The notes under the pieces were generated by a model. The model searched no databases, was not told where the DNA came from, and saw only the letters and a program-made list of their open reading frames with translations. DNA of 16,997 nt from an uncultured Eubacteriales bacterium (GTDB lineage: Bacteria > Bacillota_A > Clostridia > Oscillospirales > Oscillospiraceae). The DNA is taken from contig ONPY01000054.1 in the NCBI GenBank assembly GCA_900319835.1, forward strand, positions 1 through 16,997, in the 5' to 3' direction. A program made the translations under genes and the position numbers. Below, piece after piece: positions 7,890 through 12,738 of this stretch (position 1 is the first letter of the stretch; each line of letters begins with the position of its first letter).

Positions 7890-8760
7890 GAGCCGCCTCC
7901 TGTCTCCGCGTCCTCCAGGAGTTCAGCGAGACCCTGCTCCTCCAGGTCGGCGCGGGCGTTCCCGATGGCCTCATTGATGTAGGAGAGCGCCTGCTCCTCT
8001 CCCTCGAAGGAGGCAGGGAGTTCAGTGATGGTGCGATGGGCGATGGAGACGCTGAGCCTTGTCTGCTCCTCGGCAATGTTTCCTTCCCTTTTCGCAATCA
8101 GACCGAGGTGCAGGAAGATCCCCGCCGCGATCAGGCAGACCGAACCGGCCAGCGCAAGCACAGCCATGGCGGCACGCCGCCTGCGGACGCGGTGCCGCTG
8201 CTCCAGGTCGTCCGGGTGCAGGCCGAGGATGGAGGCGGTAATGCGGACGGTCTCATAACGCAGGACTTCACGCCGGCGCTTTTCGGTGGCGCCGCGCAGG
8301 TCCGCTGCCACCGGCTCGATGGTTTCTGTATACTCCGCCACGGTCATATCCGGGAGAATCCGCCGGACGGTTTTTGTTTCAATAAAGCTTTCAGGGAAGG
8401 AATCAACGGGCTCTCCGTCGGCAATGACGGCAATGACATGCTCCTGGCCCTTATCCCGGCGGAAGAGGTCCAGCCGCTGGAGAACGGCAGGGTTATTCTT
8501 TGTAGCCGGAGAGCAGATCAGCGCCAGATACCGGGAATCGGCCAGGCGGGAGCGGATCTCATCGTTCAGCGGCTCTTCCCCGCAGTCATAGAGAATGCGC
8601 CGGTAATCCAGAGATGGATCCGGCAGTCTCACATTGGAGGGCAGCCGGTAAGAGCGGATGCTTTCGCCCAGGCTGCGGGCGGTTGCCTCATCCTGCCTGG
8701 TTGAAAGAATGCAGAGGTCATACTGTTCCAGGGTCTCCCCCCCCCCCACGGACTGCTCAT
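7886..8760 (-). CDS. Degenerate TIR-like membrane protein, frame controlled by an 11-G tract (probable phase-variable gene)
   Basis: The body reads ETLEQYDLCILSTRQDE onward and is homologous to the first ~260 residues of the downstream TIR-TPR protein. It has the TIR-like core (YDLCILSTR, RILYDCGEEPLN, YLALICSP), a basic stretch (RRRR), one membrane helix and a short tail that ends where the TPRs begin in the paralogue. At the position of S-x-W-x-x-x-E it reads TKNNPAVLQRLDLF, so the catalytic glutamate and tryptophan are missing. The best start, ATG 8758-8760, has GGAAA upstream and follows a good promoter, but it runs into G11 and enters the wrong frame; 12 or 9 Gs would join it to the body. 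With 11 Gs, only an in-frame GTG at 8747-8749 with a poor RBS is available. The open frame also extends to an ATG at 8914, but that lies upstream of the promoter and its extra residues look non-coding. The 3' end overlaps the next gene by ATGA. Confidence 0.75.
8737..8747 (-). repeat. 11-bp poly-G tract at the start of the TIR operon
   Basis: An uninterrupted run of 11 C on the + strand (11 G in the coding sense) sits 10 bases into the frame that starts at ATG 8760. Tracts of this length slip readily during replication. The length decides whether the ATG is in frame with the TIR-like body: 11 is out of frame, 12 or 9 is in frame. Homopolymer miscounting by sequencing is the main alternative. 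Confidence 0.8.
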
Positions 8761-8806
8761 AGGGTTTCCAGTTTCCTGTATTGACAAAATATTTCTTACA
8801 TTTGAC

Positions 8807-8835
8807 ATTATAATGTATATACGGGCGACTTGCAA
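8807..8835 (-). promoter_or_regulatory. Sigma-70-type promoter of the TIR operon
   Basis: On the minus strand TTGCAA (8830-8835) is followed after exactly 17 bp by a perfect TATAAT (8807-8812). Transcription would start near 8800, about 40 bases before ATG 8760. This supports that ATG over the more distant 8914 start, because 8914 is upstream of the promoter. Confidence 0.75.
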
Positions 8836-8889
8836 GAAGGAATACGGAGAATGAGGCCTGAATGTTGTGAATATCCTTACACTTTCCCC

Positions 8890-9201
8890 CTATAAACGCA
8901 GAAACACCGCCCAAAAAGGGCGATGTTTCTGTTTATGAGAGATCTGTTGTGAAAGGGGGATTGTGGTGTCTTGCTTGATTTCCAGACGGCGGGTGGGGGG
9001 AACGGTTTCAACCTTCTTCGGCATGGTGAGCTTCAGAACGCCGTCAGTGTACTCGGCCTCAATGCCGTCCACGTTCACGCCGGATACGTCAAAGCTCCGG
9101 CTGTAGGAACCGTAGAAACGCTCGCGCTTGATGAAGTTCTTCTGCTTTTCATCCTCGTCCAGTTTGCGCTCGGCGGAAATGGTATATGAAATGGTCTTTA
9201 C
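8890..9201 (-). pseudogene. Hsp20/alpha-crystallin small heat-shock protein remnant
   Basis: The minus-strand frame reads TISAERKLDEDEKQKN, then RERFYGSYSRSFDVSGVNVDG, then AEYTDGVLKLTMPKK. This is the second half of the alpha-crystallin domain of Hsp20 chaperones, which hold unfolded proteins in the cytoplasm. The family's N-terminal ~60 residues are absent: just upstream there is an in-frame TGA followed by non-Hsp20 sequence that belongs to a repeat. After the expected end of the domain (RRLEIK) the frame runs on for about 27 residues of non-conserved sequence and through a hairpin to TAG, so the natural stop also seems lost. An internal ATG at 9076-9078 gives only a 62-residue fragment. 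Most likely dead. Confidence 0.7.
8901..8929 (-). terminator. Hairpin downstream of the Hsp20 remnant
   Basis: GAAACACCGCCC (8901-8912) and GGGCGATGTTTC (8918-8929) form a 12-bp stem with one wobble/mismatch position around a five-base loop. It lies just after the conserved end of the Hsp20 reading frame, as expected for that gene's old terminator. There is no strong T run on the minus strand, so its strength is doubtful. Confidence 0.45.
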
Positions 9202-9215
9202 TCAGCGACCAGGGA

Positions 9216-9353
9216 TTCTTTCAAGATTGATCTTTCTCATAATACTTGTCTGTATATTGCAAAAACCGTCGCAAGTGCGACGGTTTTGCAATAATTCTGA
9301 ATGATTTAGTGTCGAGTTCCGATAATACTATGAGGACATACAATGAGCAATGC
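9216..9353. repeat. ~135-bp hairpin-bearing repeat, copy 1
   Basis: This copy begins TTCTTTCAAGATTGATCTTT and ends GAGCAATGC. It aligns with 9405-9539 over its whole length, at roughly 70% by eye. Its centre is a near-perfect hairpin at 9256-9292 (11-bp core AAAACCGTCGC with GCGACGGTTTT, loop AAGT, arms extended by ATTGC/GCAAT with one bulged A). No coding frame is shared with the other copy. It sits where the 5' half of the Hsp20 gene should be. Confidence 0.6.
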
Positions 9354-9404
9354 AAGATCATAGAAGAGCCATATATGGAGATGGAATATTATGTTTATTG
9401 TATG

Positions 9405-9539
9405 TTCTTCCAAGATTGATCTTTTTGTATTTCTTATCATTTAAGTCGAAAACCGCCGTACTTGCGACGGCTTTTTGACATTTTGAATGATTTACAGTTG
9501 AGTTTTACTAATTATTTGAGAATATACTATGTGTTATGC
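9405..9539. repeat. ~135-bp hairpin-bearing repeat, copy 2
   Basis: Same orientation as copy 1, about 50 bp downstream of it. The start (TTCTTCCAAGATTGATCTTT), the central AAAACCGCCG...CGACGGC hairpin and the segment TTTTGAATGATTTA are conserved. The hairpin is weaker than in copy 1 because of mismatches and a bulge. This could be a small non-coding RNA or MITE-like unit, but nothing decides between these. Confidence 0.55.
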
Positions 9540-9753
9540 TGCATTCTAAAACGACTGGAATATTACTGGAACAGAGAGCGCAAAGATGACACTTTTTCAC
9601 CTGCGTTTCCTACGGCGGGGGAGTGGTTATACTCTGGAAAACCCTTATTTGCGAGGGTGCAAACTCTGAACAATATACGATTCAATCGTTGCTGAGCACT
9701 GGCCTCTTTTAGCAAAAGAACGCTTCCAGTCAGGTGTTCCAGTCAAGGTTTTC
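9540..9753. other. AT-rich intergenic stretch without a recognisable gene
   Basis: I see no convincing gene here. The short + strand open frame at 9462-9695 has no ribosome-binding site or recognisable motif and begins inside the hairpin repeat. Near the right end are two inverted GACTGGA boxes (TCCAGTC starting at 9725 and 9739, 14 bp apart). A TGGCCTCTT at about 9698 echoes the GGCCTCTTGAAT units near 2378, so similarity to the left repeat region probably extends upstream of 9754. Confidence 0.5.
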
Positions 9754-9864
9754 CTGACTGCAAATTTGACTGGAAAAGGGAAGAAACACAATGGACTGAA
9801 TGTAAAATAAGTGATGTAAAATGATAAAATGCCACAAAATAGAGAACAAATATTGCCTAAAAGT
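9754..9864 (+). repeat. ~112-bp direct repeat, right copy
   Basis: This copy matches 2493-2604 in the same orientation with about 17 differences, including one single-base gap. The shared GTCAATGGG continues to 9883, exactly where the tRNA-Pro 3' half begins. Together the two copies bracket about 7.3 kb that includes the TIR operon. Confidence 0.8.
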
Positions 9865-9879
9865 TAAAACTTGGGTCAA

Positions 9880-9923
9880 TGGGGTTCAAGAGGCCGGAAG
9901 TTCGAATCTTCTCACTCGGACCA
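9880..9923 (+). pseudogene. 3' half of a tRNA-Pro(GGG), cut in the anticodon loop
   Basis: Reading back from CCA (9921-9923): A73, acceptor 3' strand CACTCGG (9913-9919), T arm GGAAG-TTCGAAT-CTTCT (9896-9912), five-base variable region AGGCC, anticodon-stem 3' strand TCAAG (9885/6-9890) and loop TGGGG. The anticodon would be GGG at 9881-9883. Acceptor ends of the form ...CGG-A-CCA are typical of bacterial proline tRNAs. The matching 5' strands (CTTGA for the anticodon stem, CCGAGTG for the acceptor) are absent; repeat sequence occupies that place. A terminator follows directly, as after a real tRNA gene. Confidence 0.65.
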
Positions 9924-9928
9924 AGCAG

Positions 9929-9966
9929 AAAGTTCCAGAATCGAAAGGTTCTGGAACTTTTCTTTT
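9929..9966 (+). terminator. Terminator after the tRNA-Pro fragment
   Basis: A perfect 12-bp stem, AAAGTTCCAGAA (9929-9940) and TTCTGGAACTTT (9949-9960), with an 8-nt loop is followed by TCTTTTTG. It starts six bases after the tRNA CCA, which fits a tRNA-gene terminator. Confidence 0.85.
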
Positions 9967-10317
9967 TGCTTTTGTGAGAAAAAGATACCGGCCAAAACAC
10001 TACGCAAGCGCGCTCTAACACTTTCTAGCCCCCTGTCTGGTACATCATCCCACCGGAGCATCGGCCATGGGCATATTTCGCTTCGCGTCAAAGGGACCGC
10101 AGAAAAACCCACCGTTATATATGGTTCCGGTGTAAGAGAATGTGACAAACCCGCTGGGCTACTGGCGGGACTGAAAGAAAAAGCCGCTTGATTCTTTGCG
10201 GTCAAACCACTAAGATAGGCATGAAAGGGCGACGGGGACCGCAGAGGTACATGCCCGGCCCTTGCTCCGGCCCGGCTTCAAAACAAAACCGATTGAAAAT
10301 GACACGAGGTGGTGCAG
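9967..10317. other. Intergenic region upstream of the prephenate-dehydratase-like gene
   Basis: I see no gene here. Open frames on both strands lack motifs and ribosome-binding sites. A small hairpin CCCGC...GCGGG lies near 10150-10169 without a T tract. I could not assign a riboswitch or T-box. The leader directly before 10318 carries GAGGTGG, the ribosome-binding site of the next gene. Confidence 0.5.
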
Positions 10318-11265
10318 ATGAAGAAAACACTTTCCCTCTTGCTCAGCTGCCTGCTCCTTTTCAGCGCTGCCTGCTGCAGGCGGGCTCCCGCCGAGCCGGC
10401 TGCCCCGAAAAACGGGGCCGTTTCGGAAAGGACGGAAACGCTGGAGAACGCCCGGGTCAGTTATCTCGGTCCGGCGGGCACTTATACGGAGGAAGCGGCC
10501 AAATTCTTTTTCCAGAGCGCATCGGCCTATCTGCCGGAGAGTACGGTGGATATGGCCATTGCAGACGTAACGGAGGGAAAGGCCGACTACGCGGTGATCC
10601 CGCAGGAAAACACCCTCGGCGGCGCCGTGACCAACTATGTTGACGCCTTGATCGGACAAAACGGGATCTATGTGGTGGGAGAGGTCATTCTCCCCATCAG
10701 CCAGACGCTCATGGCCGTTCCGGGAGCGACGCTTTCCGACGTCAAAACCGTCTGTTCCCATGCGCAGGGCATCAAGCAGACCGAGGCGTGGCGCGCAGAG
10801 CATCTGCCGGACGCGGGCACAAAAGAGATGGACAGCACTGCGGCGGCCGCAAGTTATGCCGCGCAGCAGCAGGACAAATCTATCGCGGCCATTGCCGCCC
10901 CTGCCGCGGCCGAGCTGTATGGGCTCACCGTGCTGGCGGAAAACGTGCAGATCACAGACGCGAACAAGACCCGCTTTTATGTTCTCAGCACAAAGCCTCT
11001 CTCCGGCACATCGCACGCGCAGGCCGTGTTTGTAGCAGACTGTCGGGCGAGCCGGCTTGACGATATCATCGTGGAGATCCACAACGCGGGGCTGGAACTG
11101 GTGACGATCCATGACCGCCCGGAGGGCAGCGCACTGGGAAGCTACCATTACATCATTGAGGTCGTGGAGAACAGCGGAATTTCTACGGAGCAGCTCGAGC
11201 GGATCAGCAGATTTGAGGAAGTCCGCTATATCGGCAGCTTTGACTCCGTCGAAAAGGGAGCGTGA
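10318..11265 (+). CDS. Prephenate dehydratase-like lipoprotein
   Basis: Prephenate dehydratase turns prephenate into phenylpyruvate for phenylalanine synthesis, normally in the cytoplasm. This 315-aa protein has the PDT fold motifs: YLGPAGTYTEEAA (49-61), the two-lobe segment YAVIPQENTLGGAV, and the catalytic NKTRFYVLS (Thr218-Arg219-Phe220). A C-terminal ACT-like domain follows from ~235. Unusually, it starts with a lipoprotein signal (MKKTLSLLLSCLLLFSAAC, lipobox SAAC with C19), so it should be exported and membrane-anchored. The ACT part lacks a clear GAL motif, and its ESRP motif is HDRP, suggesting altered or lost phenylalanine control. ATG 10318 is preceded by GAGGTGG; the GTG at 10309 is less likely. 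It is a single gene, without chorismate mutase or other aromatic genes nearby. It could be enzymatic outside the membrane or reused as a ligand-binding protein. Confidence 0.85.
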   Translation: MKKTLSLLLSCLLLFSAACCRRAPAEPAAPKNGAVSERTETLENARVSYLGPAGTYTEEAAKFFFQSASAYLPESTVDMAIADVTEGKADYAVIPQENTLGGAVTNYVDALIGQNGIYVVGEVILPISQTLMAVPGATLSDVKTVCSHAQGIKQTEAWRAEHLPDAGTKEMDSTAAAASYAAQQQDKSIAAIAAPAAAELYGLTVLAENVQITDANKTRFYVLSTKPLSGTSHAQAVFVADCRASRLDDIIVEIHNAGLELVTIHDRPEGSALGSYHYIIEVVENSGISTEQLERISRFEEVRYIGSFDSVEKGA

Positions 11266-11357
11266 AAGGCGAACCAACTGTCCGCACCGTAGAATCCCCG
11301 TGCTGACGCACATTAGCCGGGCGCAGAGAAGCGTCGGTTTTTGAGAAAAAAGTCGTT

Positions 11358-11394
11358 TCCAGACTGGACTTTCCCGCGAGGGATGGTTTATAAT
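11358..11394 (+). promoter_or_regulatory. Promoter with palindromic site for the cNMP-binding gene pair
   Basis: A perfect TATAAT (11389-11394) is preceded at 18 bp by TGGACT (11365-11370). An 11-nt perfect palindrome TCCAGACTGGA (11358-11368) overlaps the -35 region and is a possible operator. It contains the same GACTGGA core seen in the boxes near 2423 and 9725. Confidence 0.55.
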
Positions 11395-11446
11395 AAAAAA
11401 GCTAATAACAAACGCACCCGGCATAAAACCATACAAGGAGATCAGC

Positions 11447-11839
11447 ATGGATATCAAAGCATTCAGAAAAGGGGCGGTCATCTTCCGGGAAGGCGATCCC
11501 AGTGACTGCATGTACGAAGTGTACACCGGCAAAGTCGGCGTGTACGCCGCCTACGGCACTCCCGAGCAGAAGCTGCTGATGGAGTATTATCAGGGTCATT
11601 ATTTCGGCGAGATGGGACTTCTGGAGAAGGCGCCGCGTTCGGCCACGGCAGTCGCGCTGGAGGATGACACCAATGTTGCCTCCATCACCGAGGAAAACTT
11701 TAGCGAGTTCTTTGAGAAGAATCCGGCAAACGTCCTCGTACTGATGCAGCGGATGAGCCACAACCTGCGCAGAAGAACCGATGATTTCGTGGCTGTCTGC
11801 CGCAGCATCAAAGAGTTATCCGAGAAGGAGGAAAAGTAA
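11447..11839 (+). CDS. Stand-alone cyclic nucleotide-binding domain protein (first of pair)
   Basis: The 130-aa protein is a single cNMP-binding (CAP_ED) beta-barrel: the N-terminal KGAVIFREGDPSDCMYEVYTGKVGVY is the classical opening. The phosphate-binding cassette YFGEMGLLEKAPRSATAVA contains G54, E55, R64 and S65, so ligand binding looks intact. A C-terminal helix (~93-128) follows, but there is no helix-turn-helix, so it is not a CRP/FNR-type transcription factor by itself. AAGGAG lies before the ATG. It is translationally coupled to a paralogue through TAATG. It probably senses a cyclic nucleotide and works through a partner protein, perhaps a heterodimer with the next product. Confidence 0.88.
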   Translation: MDIKAFRKGAVIFREGDPSDCMYEVYTGKVGVYAAYGTPEQKLLMEYYQGHYFGEMGLLEKAPRSATAVALEDDTNVASITEENFSEFFEKNPANVLVLMQRMSHNLRRRTDDFVAVCRSIKELSEKEEK

Positions 11840-12357
11840 TGAGCACCGTTACCTTCAACAAGGATGAGATCATTTTCCGGCAGGGCGATTTCGCGGAAGG
11901 GATGTTTGACATCGTCGCCGGCAGCGTCGGCGTATTCTTCGGCTATGGCACGGATAACGAGAAGCAGCTGACCGTTCTCAAGTCCGGGGACTTTCTGGGC
12001 GAGATGGGTCTGATCGAGAACTATCCCCGCAGCGCCACGGCGGTGGCCCTGGAGGATGGGACGAAGCTGCAGGAGATCGGCTATAGAGAGTTTTCCGAGT
12101 ATTTCAAAACGCGGCCCGAGCGCCTGCTGGCTATCATGCGTCAACTCAGCCAGCGCCTGCGTGAGCGGACGGAGGACTATGAGTCGGCCTGCAAAGTGCT
12201 GGCAGATCTGAAGGCGACCCAGGGTGTGCCGGAGAAGCGCAGCCAGAACCTGCTGCAGAAGGCCAAGGGCCTGCTTGCTCTTTACAACAGCGTGATGAGC
12301 TCGATTGACCCCACCGCCTATATGAGCTATTTCCCGAGCGACAGATTCTTCTACTAA
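11839..12357 (+). CDS. Stand-alone cyclic nucleotide-binding domain protein (second of pair)
   Basis: This 172-aa paralogue of the preceding protein has the same barrel (NKDEIIFRQGDFAEGMF at the start). Its phosphate-binding cassette FLGEMGLIENYPRSATAVA (G54, E55, R64, S65) is nearly identical to that of the first. The C-terminal part is longer: helix ~93-125, a linker, then a second helical stretch (NLLQKAKGLLALYNSVMS) and an aromatic tail FPSDRFFY. No DNA-binding domain is present. The start overlaps the previous stop by one base (TAATG) with AAGGAGG just upstream. The extra C-terminal helix may be a docking segment. A large palindrome follows the stop. Confidence 0.88.
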   Translation: MSTVTFNKDEIIFRQGDFAEGMFDIVAGSVGVFFGYGTDNEKQLTVLKSGDFLGEMGLIENYPRSATAVALEDGTKLQEIGYREFSEYFKTRPERLLAIMRQLSQRLRERTEDYESACKVLADLKATQGVPEKRSQNLLQKAKGLLALYNSVMSSIDPTAYMSYFPSDRFFY

Positions 12358-12364
12358 AAAAACG

Positions 12365-12398
12365 ATCGGCTTCCGTTCCCGCGGGAACGGAAGCCGAT
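12365..12398. terminator. 34-bp perfect palindrome after the cNMP-binding genes
   Basis: ATCGGCTTCCGTTCCCG and its exact complement meet without a spacer, giving a very stable hairpin seven bases after the stop codon. An A run precedes it, so the T run is on the minus strand. On the + strand only ATTCATAGTTT follows. It is probably the operon terminator, perhaps acting in both directions. Confidence 0.65.
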
Positions 12399-12467
12399 AT
12401 TCATAGTTTGCCATGACCAGTCTGATTTGGATCCCGTTTTTCCTGTACTGGTACCGCGGTAAGAGAC

Positions 12468-12497
12468 AAGGGGCTGTTCACGCTGACAGCCCTTTTT
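12468..12497 (+). terminator. Orphan terminator
   Basis: GGGCTGT (12471-12477) and ACAGCCC (12486-12492) pair with an 8-nt loop; flanking AAG/TTT can extend the stem, and TTTTT follows. No gene between it and the palindrome at 12365 needs it, so it may be left from a deleted gene. Confidence 0.65.
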
Positions 12498-12559
12498 GCA
12501 TGGTGTTCATACCGCGGATCATGCTGACCTCCTGCGTCTACCACCACTGGATCCGCGGC

Positions 12560-12640
12560 GGCCGGATCCTTCCTGCGGCCGATTCGATCAGAACGGCTGC
12601 CGGCTATTCCTTCCCCAGCGGGCACACATCAACCAGCGTC
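12560..12640 (+). pseudogene. PAP2-family phosphatase fragment
   Basis: The frame reads IRTAAGYSFPSGHTSTS (core 12596-12637). GYSFPSGHTSTS is the central PSGH motif of membrane PAP2 phosphatases, which dephosphorylate phosphatidate or undecaprenyl-diphosphate-type lipids. The first third of the family and everything after the PSGH motif, including the final histidine motif, are missing. In the same frame it runs directly into an unrelated phosphatase end, so this is a deletion scar. Confidence 0.6.
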
Positions 12641-12643
12641 CCC

Positions 12644-12738
12644 AGACAGCTCCTGCAGGGGATCAAGGCCGATGTGGACGCCTTTACGGGCGAAGAAAGC
12701 AGCTGGACGATCTGACCATGCTTGTGCATGGAATATAA
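12644..12738 (+). pseudogene. C-terminal fragment of a PP2C/SpoIIE-type phosphatase, frameshifted
   Basis: LLQGIKADVDAFTGE (12650-12694) is in the PAP2 frame, and KQLDDLTMLVHGI (ending at TAA 12738) is in the next frame. Joined, they give the usual last 30 residues of SpoIIE/RsbU-type serine phosphatases (IKADVDAF...G...QLDDLTMLV). A single-base indel near 12690-12700 separates the two parts. The catalytic body is absent. Such phosphatases reset anti-anti-sigma factors; this copy cannot work. Confidence 0.6.

Noticed and set aside
8781..8814. + strand promoter made of TTGACA (8781) and TATAAT (8809)
   Set aside because: The spacer is 22 bp, too long, and there is no + strand gene downstream; the TATAAT is part of a palindrome that fits the minus-strand promoter.
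8761..8914. Extension of the degenerate TIR gene to an ATG at 8914
   Set aside because: That start lies upstream of the promoter at 8807-8835 and the added residues look like translated intergenic DNA.
9216..9539. CRISPR array
   Set aside because: There are only two units, each ~135 bp and imperfect, with no short direct repeats or uniform spacers and no cas genes in the window.
9967..10317. T-box or riboswitch upstream of the prephenate-dehydratase-like gene
   Set aside because: I could not find a T-box sequence, a specifier loop or a terminator/antiterminator pair; the leader shows only a small hairpin without a T tract.
10210..11532. Minus-strand open frame of 440 codons opposite the prephenate-dehydratase-like gene
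   Set aside because: The + strand carries conserved catalytic motifs; the minus frame has low-complexity, motif-free sequence and runs across the promoter of the next genes.
11599..12414. Minus-strand open frame opposite the two cNMP-binding genes
   Set aside because: It spans two real coupled genes on the other strand, has no motif and begins beyond the palindromic terminator.
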